Positions 34,392-50,073 of a DNA stretch of 64,000 nucleotides are shown here, piece by piece. The position numbers and the translations under genes were made by a program. Within the stretch, counting starts at the first letter, position 1; each line of letters starts with the position of its first letter. Origin of the DNA: Hoplostethus atlanticus (Eukaryota; Chordata; Actinopteri; Trachichthyiformes; Trachichthyidae); NCBI GenBank assembly GCA_034670405.1, contig JAXDDX010000053.1:62001-126000 (forward strand), written 5' to 3'. The notes beneath the pieces were generated by a model that was given only the letters and a program-made list of their open reading frames with translations, was not told where the DNA came from and did not search any database.

Positions 34392-37300
34392 ACACACAGG
34401 AGGTGTGCTTTGGTCCTTTGAAGTTGATCAGTGGTGTGTGTGTGTGTGTGTACACGTGCAGGTGAGGAGGATGTAGTAGATCTAACCTGTGAGGGATCAG
34501 AGCCAGCTGCTGTTGTTGACCTGACCAACAACGACTCAGTGGTGGTGAGAAACACACACACACACATACACATACATACATACATACATACATACCTGGG
34601 TTTCCTGCTGGAAGTGTGTTAAGGTGCTTTCAGGTGCAGCAGTAGATTCACTAGCTGGCCTCCACGTCCAGAGAGCGAGGTGGATGTTAATACATCAGAC
34701 CTGCTGCGGTGGGAGGACGAACAAGTTGAAATCAATTAAACTTTTCCAATCAGAATCTGGAGGCTTCATCTCACAGCTAATCAAATGTTAGGCATGCACC
34801 AGATCAATGGGAGAAGGTAGAACGCTAGCTAGCCAGTTGATGTACTAAGACTACTATACGACTGAAACATTTCACTCCACTTCTATGAATTGTTATGCCT
34901 TCCCAGAAAAAACCCCTCAAAGTTACAATGGCAAGTTTAGTGCGTTAGCCAGCTAGATAGACTCAACTAACGGCCATGACATCACATGACATGACATCAC
35001 ATGACATAACATTGCAACTAGTCATTGGTTTCTAAAAAAAAATATTTCATTGCAATTCTATTAATCAAAATTATAATGGAAATTACAATATCAAGGGAAT
35101 TAGTCTGCAATTTTAATTTTTGTGATAATCCTGCAGCACTAATATAAATAGAGAACAAAATTGGACCGAGGATGGATCCTTGGGGTACCCCACAGGTAGA
35201 CTGAGCTACAGAGGATGTATAACTATTCAGGTCTACAGAGATCAATTAAGATGTTGTGATTGACAGTATCAAAAGTAACACTAAGGTCCAGTAGAACCAG
35301 AATGGGTCAACGGTATCAGCTGTAAACTGTTTCTCTGATAAATCATTACTGCTCATGTACACAGTTAACCGATTATAGACCTGGTCTATTATATACCGTT
35401 TCCAAAACCGTAGCCATGAAGGGGAGTTAAGAAACGGGTCTGTAATTGCTAAGAATGGAAGGGTCCAGGCTGGGCTTTCTAAGAAGTGCACGTTTGAAAT
35501 ATGATGACAAAAGGCCAGTAGCCAATGAGCAGTTAGGGTTAGACAAACTGCATCACAGACCTCTTGTAGGAGTCTAGTTGGGATAAAATCTAGAGGGCAA
35601 GATGAACATTTCATATGAGAAACAATCTCAAGCATCCAAGCAAATTAAGTTGAAATAATCCACTAGATTTTCAGGTAGACAATAACACAGCAGACTGAAT
35701 TGGCACAGTCAATCTTGGTGTTAATAGTGATAAGAATAACGGTGAGGCCCCCACCCTGGCTTTCACCAGGCCTAAGCCAGGTTTCTGTTACAAATCCAAG
35801 TTGTTGGTTGTAATAAAATCATTTTAAAATAAGTCTCACTAGATAAAGATATAACTAACATGTTTCACATCACTGGTAGTAACAGCCGGAACCAGTAAAA
35901 TTATGGATCGGACTCTGGAGCTGAAGGCCTTGCAGTATTTTAAAACAAGCTCCATGTTCATGGCTAAAAAACATGAACCAGCTCGGTTGGGGTGAAGGAG
36001 AAAGGAAAAAGGTAATAGAAGTAGCCTTTAAGCCTGATGTGTAGTTGGCGTAGTAGGGTGAAGTTCACGTCGCCAAAGTGAGGGGAGGTAGTGGGCCGGA
36101 GAGCACTGCCTGCCAGAGTCTAGAGGAGTGTCAAAAGGGTTATAAAGTCCTCCTTTCATTTGCTCCAATTGCTGTGATCTGATGTTGTTGGCACCCGCAT
36201 GTACAATGATGGCAGAAGCTGAGTGGTGCTGTTGAGCACATGAATTCATGTCCTGGACTCGAGCACCCGGGTAGCAAAAGGGCATTGTGACATGTCAGAC
36301 CATGGAAAAGCCTACCAACAGCATGGTGGGAGGAGACTGTCCTCATGACCCACCTGGGTAGCTGGGCTCTCGGTGTGGTGTTTATGCATCGCCTGGCGAG
36401 GACTTTAGTTTTAATGCATTTGATGGGAATTATCAATATTTTTTTTATTTTTGCGTCATTGCCATCATTACGACAGACGTAACAACAGGAAAACAACGTA
36501 AAAGACGTAAAAGAGGGAGACGAGAGGGAGAGTCGACCATGGAGAAAAGGCGTCTAGTGAATGTGATGTCCGTGCAGGGTAACTAGTAGCGACATGGATG
36601 AAAGTGAACCAGCCAACATTGCCGACGGAGCATTCCCCATCCATGGCCTTATTTAAGAGAAATGTTTGAAGTTGTCAGCTCTAAGAACAAAGTGTGTTCT
36701 CGTGTTGATCATAATGTTTCGAGTTCTGTTGCTGACATTGAAATCTGATTTGCACATTGGAGCGAAGTTAATGTTATTTTCAGTATATTGTTTTTTATTT
36801 TATTTGAAGTTAGAATTAATAGTATAATAGTGTTAATAGTCTTCAAATTATATTAATCTGACGTGAGGTTCAGTTAGCTTTGCACAGAAACAGCCGGTAG
36901 AGGGCTACTATTACTTTTTACTTTTATACTACATACATTTCAGAGCCTGTACTTTTTGACTTTTACTTAAGTAAAGAAGTTGAATCAGTACTTATACTTT
37001 TACCAGAGTCTTTTTTTACATAAGTATCTGTACTTCTACTTGAGTAAAGAATGTGTGTACTTTTGCCACCTCTGGCCTGGAGATGTGAACAGGCAATCAA
37101 CAGGAAAAGCAAATGCAAACACTTTTCCAAGTCAACACAACCAGTCATGTCATATTCTAGACTAATCAGACAATGACACCCTGAAGAATTCACAAGTTCA
37201 CTAGTTCTCTGAGACCGAAGCTGCAATCATGTCCTTTTGCTCATACGAAACAGCTGAATTTTGTTTCTGGAGCAGGTATCTACCATCTTTAGTGGAGGTG

Positions 37301-40300
37301 GCAGTGATTATGTGAACCTCCTCATTGGTGCCAGTGTGGAGTTTGTCCAGCAGGGGGCACTTGGGTCTCAATTTAAGACTGTTTTGTTTATTTTATTAAG
37401 GTAGCTCCATATATGCACACACACAGTCTGGCTGTCTACAGTTAATTTACTTGCACTTATTAAAGGCGAACATCAGCCATTTGATTTCATAGTGTTCAAT
37501 GTTTATGTGAGTGCTGTCAAAGGAAACAAATCCATGCCTGGTTTTACTGCCTTGCCTTTGTTTCCATGGTCAGAAGTCACAGCAGCTCTACAGACAGTAG
37601 TGATGAAGAGGATTTGGGTGGTGATATACAGCCAGAATATCCAAATGTGGAGTTGGAGCAGATGGAGAGGGTATCTATCATTCATGAAAACTGCATTGTG
37701 TATGGCGTTGTTACGGTGGCCCTAAGGTGCACAACACAATGACATTAGCGAAGCAAACAAAAGCTGACAACATAATAACATTGATCGACAACACAACAAC
37801 ATTAACAGAAACGAAACATTTCTGAAAATGCTGCATTTGAAAAAACAAACAAACATGTACAACACTGCGACATTACATGACAACACAACAGCATTAATCG
37901 ACAACACAACATTAATCTACAACACAACATTAATCGACAACACAACAACATTAATCTACACAACATTAATCTACAACACAACAACATTAATCTACACAAC
38001 ATTAATCTACAACACAACAACATTAATCTACAACACAACATTAATCTACAACACAACAACATTAACCCACAACACAACAGCATTAATCTACAACACAACA
38101 ACATTAATCTACACAACATTAATCTACAACACAACAACATTAATCTACAACACAACATTAATCTACAACACAACAACATTAATCTACAACACAACATTAA
38201 TCCACAACACAACAACATTAATCTACAACACAACATTAATCCACAACACAACAACATTAATCTACAACACAACATTAATCTACAACACAACATTAATCCA
38301 CAACACAACATTAATCTACAACACAACATTAATCTACAACACAACAACATTAATCTGCAACACAACAGCATTAATCTACAACACAACAACATTAATCTAC
38401 AACACAACATTAATCTACAACACAACAACATTAACCCACAACACAACAACATTAATCTACAACACAACATTAATCTACAACACAACAACATTAATCTACA
38501 ACATAATTGTTGTTGTGTTGTGAGTTAATGTTGTGTTGTGGATTAATGTCGTTGTGTTGTAGATTAATGTTGTTGTGTTGTGGGTTAATGTTATTATGTT
38601 GTCAGCTTTTGTTGGCTTTGTTAATGTTGTTGTGTTGTGCACCTTAGGGCCACCGTACATTGTGTTCCTGTTATAGTTCTGCGCTCCACTCACTCCCATT
38701 GGGTTTATATATGATGATGCTGCCACCTAGTGGTTCTGCAGGCAGCAGTCTTCAATTATGTTATACAGCATTTTAAGTCTTAATTCAGTTTAAATGGCAT
38801 TAAAAAGTCTTAAAGTGAAGTCGATCAAACTTGCAGACACCCTGTTTGAGAGAAACAGTAATTGTGTTCAGATGAGATTATCATCTGCCGTCAGAAACAA
38901 AGCTCTCAATGAATTGATAATGGAATCTAAAGAACACCAAAAGTCAACAAGGAGCAAAATTGAATTAGAAAACTAAATGACCTTTCCATAATGTGTTTTT
39001 GTCTTTTTCATGACTTGCTGTTGGCTGATGTGATGGGATCCCAGGTGGTGGATGAAGGTAAAACACCAAGTTTTTAATCTATTAGCATAAAACTGCTAAT
39101 CCACCAGCTAATCCCATAGTAGCTGGTAAACCAGCCAAGTACCTTTTTAGAATAAAGCCTTCAAATAACTGTAATTTTACCAAGCATGTGGCTGTGGGTA
39201 CCAGCCTAGTACTGAAATACTCTCATAGATGGTATTAGAGTACATTTGAAATATTGTGAAAGATCATGAGCAATTTTATCTTGCAAGGCCATCTTACCTG
39301 TCCTACCTTAATATGTATCAGACAAACAGCTAAACTTTGTATGAAGCTCATCGTACCAACAAGTTGCACCTCATCGTTTATACACCTTTCTCTTGCTTTC
39401 CATCTTTGAACGTGCACCCTCCACACCCCCCTGGCCTTCATCAGGTCCTCAGAGCAGGAGAGAGACCAGCAGTGAGAGTTATGTTGTGAGCAGTGATGAA
39501 GAGGAAGACCCCACCACTGTCCTCAATGCTGCCTTATTGTCCTCCCTACAGGCCAGTAGCCGAGCCAGGTATTAGCTACATCCCTCCTTGTGGTAGGCTA
39601 GCACAGTGGTTCTCAATCCGGTCAAGGAACCCCTGTCCTGGAGGTTTTAGCTCCAGCCTTACTCAGGCACACCTGAACCAATTAAAGTATCATGAAAACC
39701 TGAAACCTCTAATTGGTTCAGGTGTGCCTGAGTAAGGCTGGAGCTAAAACCTCCAGGACAGGGGGTCCTTGAGGACTGGATTGAGAACCACTGGGCTAGC
39801 AGAAGGTTGGTCTTGTAGCCCGGTATTAACCACGTCCCTCCTAGTGATAGGCTAGCAGAAGGTTGGGCTTGTAGCCAGGTAATAACCACATCCCCCCCTA
39901 GTGGTAGTCTAGCAGAAGGTTGGTCTTGTAGCCAAGCATTAGCCACATCCCTACTAGTGGTAGGCTAGCAGACGGTTGGCTACTGCCTGGTATTAGCCAG
40001 ATCCCTCCTAGTGGTAGGCTAGCAGAAGGTTGGTTTTACAGCGGATATTAGCCACATCTCTCATAGCGGAAGGCTAGCAGAAGGTTGGCTACAGCCAGGT
40101 ATTAGCCATATCCCTCCTAGGGATAGGCTAGCAGAAGGTTTGTCTTGTAGCCAGGTATTAGCCACATCCCTCCTAGAGGTAGGCAGAAGGTTGGTCTTGA
40201 GGTAGAAGACCTCATAATAGAGCTCAGTAGAGATTCATAACAGCCCAGCCTTCTATAGCAGTGTTAAGTATTGCTTTGGTAGAGCCCAGTAGAGTGTTAA

Positions 40301-42379
40301 CTTGTCTATCAGTAGAGCTCAGTGTTAACTAGTATGTGTTTTCCAGGGCGACTCCAGGGACGATCAGCTGTCCAGTGTGTATGGATGCCTACACTGAGGT
40401 CAGATACTATAAACCTCTTAATTATGTATGACTTGTTAAGCAGTGCAGTTCTACTCAAGATTATTGTACCCTTGAACAACTTTCAGTCTTCACACATTCA
40501 TCTGTTTTATTTTAACAGCACATGATCAAACGATAAGAATACAAATGGCCATGATTATTTGCATCCTTTTCTAATTCATAGTTGCAGCCTTTGTCAATGA
40601 TGATGGTTCCAGATGTTTCTTGTAACCACCAGTAAGCTTCCTGCACCTTTATGCTGCCAGTTTCTCCAGCTCTTCAACTGCAACCCTCCAGTTCTTCAAC
40701 GTTTGATTGATTCTTTTGACCACAGTTGTCTCACCATTAGTTCTCCATGGGATTGAGATCAGGACTCATCGCCAGCCGCTCGTTTTCTCTTGAACCATTC
40801 CTGGTTCTTCTGGATGTTCTGGGTGTCCTGCTGGAGCACCCAGGACCTTCCATTGACACCCAGTTTTCTGACCCTGGGTAGAATATTTCTCTCCATAATG
40901 CCTTGGTAACCTTCTGATGATGCCCTAAATACGTTCAAGACGTTCAATACCTGAGGCAGCAAAACAGCCCCATGGCATTATGGGACATCCACTGTGTTTG
41001 ACTGTAGGTAGGGTGGTCTTTTTTTTCATTTCATCGTAAACAAAGCGCTGATCTGCATTGCCAAAGAGCTCTAGTTTGGTTTCATTGGTTCACAGAACAT
41101 CAATCAGGCCTTCTTGTGTTTCTCTTTCAGCAGTGAGGTCTTCCTCTGACAGTAAAGCCCTTCTTGGTTGAGTGTCTGGTGTATGGTACGGGCTGAGACC
41201 ATTACCAGACCACTCCAGGTCAGCCTGAAGATCTGTGCATGTCATGCAAGGTCTTTTTTCCAAGGGCTCACACCAACCCTTCAACGGCATCTGAGATCAG
41301 TTTTCCTCTTACCACCATGTCCTGGGAGATTCTGAAAAATTCCATGAGCAGCAAACTTCTTAATAACATTGCGAACTGTGGAACCAGGAACACCAAGGTC
41401 TCTAGAGATGCCTTACAGCCTTGTGAACGCTGATGTTTGGTGATAATAGTTTTTCTAACATCCTCAGACTCTTTCCTCTTTACCTTTTCACAGACAACCA
41501 GGGAAGCAGAACAGACCTGCAGCCTGTCACAGTTGAGTTGAATTACACTGCAAATGAGAATCTATTTCCTCCAACAAAATGGATTTGAATTGTTCTAAAG
41601 GGTGCCAATAATCACTGCCAATTAATTTTGAAGCCATAAGATTATTTTAAATTTGTATTATTGTTTGATCACGTGCTGAGGTGAATGTGTGAAGACCGAA
41701 AGTTGTTTCAATTATTGTTATTAAAGTTATTGTACATTATCTGCACAAAATGCAAGGGTGCAATAATCTTGGCCAGAACTGTAAATGTGTTTTCCTGTCT
41801 GTCTCTCAGATTGTCGACACCGGTAGACTGGTCGTTTCTACTAAATGTGTTTTCCTGTCTGTCTCTCAGATTGTCGACACCGGTAGACTGGTCATTTCTA
41901 CTAAATGTGTTTTCCTGTCTGTCTCTCAGATTGTCGACACCGGTAGACTGGTCGTTTCTACTAAATGTGTTTTCCTGTCTGTCTCTCAGATTGTCGACAC
42001 CGGTAGACTGGTCGTTTCTACTAAATGTGTTTTCCTGTCTGTCTCTCAGATTGTCGACACCGGTAGACTGGTCGTTTCTACTAAATGTGTTTTCATGTCT
42101 GTCTCTCAGATTGTCGACACCGGTAGACTGGTCGTTTCTACTAAATGTGTTTTCCTGTCTGTCTCTCAGATTGTCGACACCGGTAGACTGGTCGTTTCTA
42201 CTAAATGTGTTTTCCTGTCTGTCTCTCAGATTGTCGACACCGGTAGACTGGTCGTTTCTACTAAATGTGGCCACGTCTTCTGCAGCCAGTGCCTCCGAGA
42301 CTCTCTGGCCAGATCCCATACCTGCCCTACTTGTAGGAAAAAACTGACACATCGACAGTACCATCCCATCTATATCTGA
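32776..42379 (+). CDS. rnf4: RNF4, SUMO-targeted RING E3 ubiquitin ligase, seven coding exons
   Basis: RNF4 recognises poly-SUMO chains and ubiquitylates the modified protein in the nucleus. Coding exons are 32776-32787, 34092-34329, 34462-34544, 39045-39057, 39445-39568, 40347-40398 and 42230-42379 (672 nt, 223 aa; human 190). Phases agree at every junction. The N-terminus is MSSA-TQRKRRG, a basic motif shared with human RNF4, then a fish-lineage SRTANA hexapeptide repeat. SUMO-interaction motifs are VVDLTCE and AVVDLTNNDSVVVVDE, followed by acidic SYVVSSDEEED. The RING finger starts ISCPVCMDAYTE and continues GRLVVSTKCGHVFCSQCLRD, then CPTCRKK. It ends YHPIYI, the conserved C-terminus needed for RING dimerisation. 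Two exons end in or next to tandem arrays that copy their splice sites. An alternative model uses any of seven earlier acceptors for the last exon. Confidence 0.93.
32855..33600 (+). repeat. Interspersed repeat in rnf4 intron 2
   Basis: 32860-33045 matches the reverse complement of 51400-51575 (taaatatagctgctagtgga ... ggccacgcccacatcaacca). The rest resembles 12900-13260. Ends and class unknown. Confidence 0.75.
34151..34279 (+). repeat. 18-bp coding repeat in rnf4 (SRTANA, seven copies)
   Basis: agcaggacggctaacgct and close variants encode SRTANA three times, SRTTNA twice, SRTANA, then NRTANA. It lies between the basic N-terminus and the first SUMO-interaction motif and accounts for most of the extra length relative to human RNF4. 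Confidence 0.93.
34330..34388. repeat. (GT)n tract at the rnf4 exon 3 donor
   Basis: The donor GTGAGT at 34330 passes directly into GTGTCTGTCTG(TG)n. The following acceptor (acacgtgcag at 34452-34461) is also preceded by a TG tract, leaving an intron of only 132 nt. Confidence 0.9.
34990..36290 (-). mobile_element. LINE with RT and ORF1-like pieces in rnf4 intron 4
   Basis: The minus strand reads STCGVPQGSILGPILFSIYI (the RT palm motif preceding FADD) and HMKCSSCPLDFIPTRLLQEV. Further right, near 36030-36285, it reads SASAIIVHAGANNIRSQQLE, which resembles the esterase-like ORF1 of fish L2/CR1-type elements. The order right to left is ORF1 then RT, as in an antisense LINE. Frameshifted. Confidence 0.75.
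36930..37080. mobile_element. Short hAT-type MITE-like segment
   Basis: tgtactttttgacttttact and its near-inverse agtaaagaatgtgtgtactt bracket about 130 bp of ACTT-rich sequence typical of fish non-autonomous hAT elements. Target duplication not resolved. Confidence 0.4.
37714..38655. mobile_element. 942-bp TIR element built of ACAACATTAATCT repeats
   Basis: The ends are CGGTGGCCCTAAGGTGCACA and its inverse, with imperfect inverted similarity extending about 75 bp (including aaacaaaagctgacaacata on both arms). TA flanks both ends (37712-37713, 38656-38657). The interior is a minisatellite of acaacattaatctacaac units. Open frames on both strands (NTTLIY / CCRLML repeats) are by-products. Non-autonomous; superfamily not assigned. 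Confidence 0.8.
39045..39057 (+). CDS. rnf4: rnf4 13-nt microexon (VVDE plus one base)
   Basis: ATCCCAG precedes and GTAAAA follows GTGGTGGATGAAG. Inclusion completes the SUMO-interaction motif region as NDSVV-VVDE-G and is the only way I found to reconcile phase 0 of exon 4 (ends 34544) with phase 1 at 39445. Human RNF4 has DSVVIVDE at the same place. Confidence 0.8.
39565..40205 (+). repeat. 56-bp array copying the rnf4 exon 6 donor
   Basis: About nine degenerate units of agccaggtattagccacatc, cctcctagtggtaggctag, cagaaggttggtcttgt. The first unit starts inside exon 6 (gccgagccag/gtattagctacatccctcc), so several later units carry a copy of the exon end and GT donor. Confidence 0.85.
39604..39793. 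mobile_element. 190-bp hAT MITE with 8-bp target duplication
   Basis: The ends CAGTGGTTCTCAATCCGGTC and GAGAACCACTG are inverted repeats of the Charlie-like hAT type. ggctagca flanks both sides (39596-39603 and 39794-39801). The arms continue inward over almost the whole length (gttttagctccagccttact and its inverse). Inserted into the first unit of the 56-bp array. Confidence 0.92.
40446..41781 (-). mobile_element. Tc1-like transposon relic immediately before the rnf4 last exon
   Basis: The left end CAGTTCTACTCAAGATTATT and the inverse of the right end (CAGTTCTGGCCAAGATTATT) are TIRs. TA (41782-41783) follows the right end; the left has TG, probably a mutated TA. The minus strand encodes a broken transposase (TKLELFGNADQRFVYDEMKK, HSGCPIMPWGCFAASGI, RSWVLQQDTQNIQKNQEWFK). 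Its right end is only 28 nt upstream of the first rnf4 last-exon acceptor. Confidence 0.88.
41782..42269 (+). repeat. 60-bp x 8 array of the rnf4 acceptor plus exon start
   Basis: Each unit is ttttcctgtctgtctctcag, attgtcgacaccggtagact, ggtcgtttctactaaatgtg: a polypyrimidine tract, CAG, and the first 40 coding bases of the RING exon. Acceptor-linked exon starts fall at 41810, 41870, 41930, 41990, 42050, 42110, 42170 and 42230. Units differ at two visible sites only (gtcattt in copy 2; ttttcatg before copy 6). No stop occurs in the rnf4 frame through the whole array. Confidence 0.97.
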
Positions 42380-42790
42380 ACATTGGGACTAATTTTCAAT
42401 TAAATATCAATGCTAGGATGGCAAATGCTGGTCAATATGTGTTTGTATCTGGTAAGTTAGTCTACACGTAACCAACCATCATTTGGAGTCCTGTTCTATT
42501 AACATTTAGTTGGCTGCTAAAATGGTGAAACTGGTTGGTGAATTTTGGATAAGAAGTTGGCTTCCTGCCCTCATGGAAACCTCTACTGTATTTTTTTTTT
42601 CCAGTTTTCCAGCCCATGTTTGTTTTTTTGCTTTTTCAATCTAGTCACATCTTTTTCATTTTAGTTGGATATGCTCTGTGAAATACCTTTCCCTCTTCCT
42701 TTAGGAGATGTTGGGCCATAAGACCACTGGACTGTTTTATATAATTTTAGTTTTGTTTGCTGTCTTCATTGTAATGGATAATTGTGTTAA

Positions 42791-42796
42791 AATAAA
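42791..42796 (+). terminator. rnf4 polyadenylation signal
   Basis: AATAAA 412 nt after the rnf4 stop, in an AT-rich 3' UTR. 42800-44430 holds a LINE fragment and otherwise no gene. Confidence 0.6.
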
Positions 42797-43039
42797 GTCT
42801 ATTGGATGCTGTGATGCAGTGAAGTGATTTTGATCCTGAAGAATTCTCCATTATGTCTGCCTGACTGAACACCAGTTCAGTGTCTGATGTTATGTAAAGC
42901 ATCAGTGATTTGGAATGGGAGGTTAGTTAGCACCCATAATGTGGTCATCTGGGAGGCAACACTGGAGATACAGGGTTACTACAGGACAGTGATGAAGATG
43001 ATGATGATGCTTAGGTGATAAGGTGTTATAGGAATTGAT

Positions 43040-43220
43040 TATTGCAACTTCCTCTTTTCAGGCTTACCTACTAGCTGCCAGAATCCTGACCAAAACTAGG
43101 AAATACAACAACATAACGCCCATCCTGTCCTCACTACACTGGCTCTCAATTCAAGGTTCTTCTACTTACATATAAATCATCACATGGGCTGGCACGACCA
43201 TACTTATCAGATCTCGTCAC
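43040..43220 (+). mobile_element. LINE ORF2 3'-end fragment
   Basis: The plus strand reads AYLLAARILTKTRKYNNIT and then a PILSSLHWLSIQ-like stretch, continuing KSSHGLARPYLSDLVTPYI in a shifted frame. This is the same conserved LINE C-terminal block as at 3470-3707, here in sense orientation and eroded. Confidence 0.7.
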
Positions 43221-44505
43221 CCCATATATAGTGCTACGCGACCATAGTTTGGTTTAGTGAAGCCAAAGATACCCTGAATATGGTGAACTATGGAGACAGA
43301 CCTCTGAATTCTGTGAAAACAACGTGGTTTACTGAAAAGTCTGATTTACTGAGAACAACTTGGTATACTGAGGCGAGGCTGGTTTATCCAGTAATCTCTG
43401 GATCTCTGAATCTCTTCTCCCTCCTGGCTCCCCAGTGGTGGAATGACCTTTGACCTTCCCATCCCAGTCAGAACAGAAGAGTTACTCTCCATCTTCCATC
43501 ATAGAGTGAAAAACTTTTCACTGAAGCTGAATCTGTTCCTTGCATCACCTTCTCCCACCTCTTAAAATACCCATCTCTCTCTTATTCTGTTTCTTTCCTA
43601 GTCATTTCTCTCTCACATTATCATTGTGAGGAGGTCAAAGGTTGGAGCCTTAGTGCAATATTGACAATGTTGGCGATCCAGGAATTGAAATGTATTCTAC
43701 TGTTCACCTCATTGGAATCTGTCTGGATAAGAAGATCAGACAAGTCAAATGTAAAATGTCAAAATGTGCTGGATGAGGAAGACGTGCCAGTAGACTGGAG
43801 CCATTTGATATTTATTATTGTGTTAAATTATTATTGTTGTTAATTATTAGGTCATGCAGAAGCAAATTGGGTGCCTGTTATTTTATTTCCATTTTCAAAT
43901 ACAAGCCACTTGCCATAAAAAGAGATTATTTAATCGATGTACATCCAGACACTACCTTCACTAATTCAACTGATCTGCAGTCTGCTTGTTTCTGATCCAA
44001 CACAGTTACTATTATGTCTACTAGTTGATTGTGTTGGTTCAATTGGAAATGTCATTTCATGTGTTTCTAGTTACTTCTAGTTACTTCACTTCATGTGATG
44101 GTGAGTCATCGTGACCCAGATCATCTTCTAGAAACTCTGTGGTTTGTGGGTGTGGAGAGAAGAAAACAACACTGCAGCTGATCACAGGTCAGATGAGTCA
44201 CAGTCAGCTGATGGAGAGAAAGCTGCTGATTGGCTCGAATAGGGTGATCTGATGTAATGTCCAGAAACCAATATATACATGTATGTCACTAAACTAATAG
44301 TCTGAAGGTCAACCAATCAGGATTATTTCAAAAATATTGAGGAGACAAAATGACAGCTGGGTTATTATGTAGTAAAAACTGTTTGAATTGAAATGATAAA
44401 ACTATATTATATTAAATCTATTGATCTGTCTGTATTGAAATGATGATAATAAAACGATTTAACATGTTTATTGCTTCAGTCTCCAGTTTGACCTGTTCTA
44501 CTGGT

Positions 44506-44520
44506 TCACGTGACTCAGCA
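44506..44520 (+). promoter_or_regulatory. Overlapping CLEAR box and antioxidant response element of sqstm1
   Basis: TCACGTGA (44506-44513) is the TFEB/MITF E-box. TGACTCAGCA (44511-44520) fits the NRF2 ARE consensus TGACnnnGC. They overlap by three bases, about 340 bp upstream of the ATG. Mammalian SQSTM1 is an established NRF2 and TFEB target. Confidence 0.65.
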
Positions 44521-44652
44521 GGGAAATCCCACATTGGAAAATGCTTTGTCATTCAACGGCCTCACATTGGTCCAGCCATGGAGCTCCGCCCATTTGTTTA
44601 CATAGAAGCAGTACTCGAGACGGACAGCCCCCTCCACGAACCAGCAAGCTTG

Positions 44653-44700
44653 TGATTGGCTGAACAGACGCATAAATATTTCCCCCGACGTCGTGACGTT
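44653..44700 (+). promoter_or_regulatory. sqstm1 core promoter elements
   Basis: GATTGGC (an inverted CCAAT box, 44654-44660), a TATA-like cataaatatt (44671-44680) and a CRE-like gacgtcgtgacgt (44687-44699) lie in order about 150-200 bp before the start codon. Confidence 0.45.
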
Positions 44701-44854
44701 TATTACGGAAGTCGCAGAGTCGCAGTGACAGAACAGAGGCAGCTTCGGTATTTAAACTGCGCCACCGACGGAGATCTGCGTCTGTACACGTTAGAAATCA
44801 GCGAACAGATAGTTCCATATCTGAGGAGAAGAAAGCCCTGGGCCGGTTGTCAGC

Positions 44855-49680
<4,826 letters not shown>

Positions 49681-50073
49681 TGCCTTTCTACAGGAGGGAC
49701 TCCATATAGCTGACCAGTATGCCCTCTGTATAACCCTAGCTAACCGTATCACTGATAGTAACAACAAAATCACCATGAGCTATTATTTCACTATGCAATA
49801 ATAGTTGTATTGAAACTCAGTGGTCGTGTATCCTTCTTCTAATCCATCAGTATGAAATGGGATGATGGACATTATAAACCGTTCTGCTAGCTGACATCAC
49901 TACTACTTTAATATTACTACTTTGGGTATTATGAGTATCAACAGAATAAGGTGAAGGGAATCTGTTAAACTTAAAAAAAAATAAAACACTGAACAATTAT
50001 TCTTGTCATTTCTTTTATTTTTTGGAAGTTCAGTCGAAACAACTCATGCACCGATTATGAAAATGTTTTGGAC

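Noticed and set aside
37802-38523. 230-residue ORFs on both strands (LMLCCR / NTTLIY)
   Set aside because: By-products of the satellite inside a transposon-like element.
41685-42364. Alternative-frame and antisense ORFs across the rnf4 array
   Set aside because: A 60-bp period opens several frames; only the frame matching RNF4 has protein similarity.
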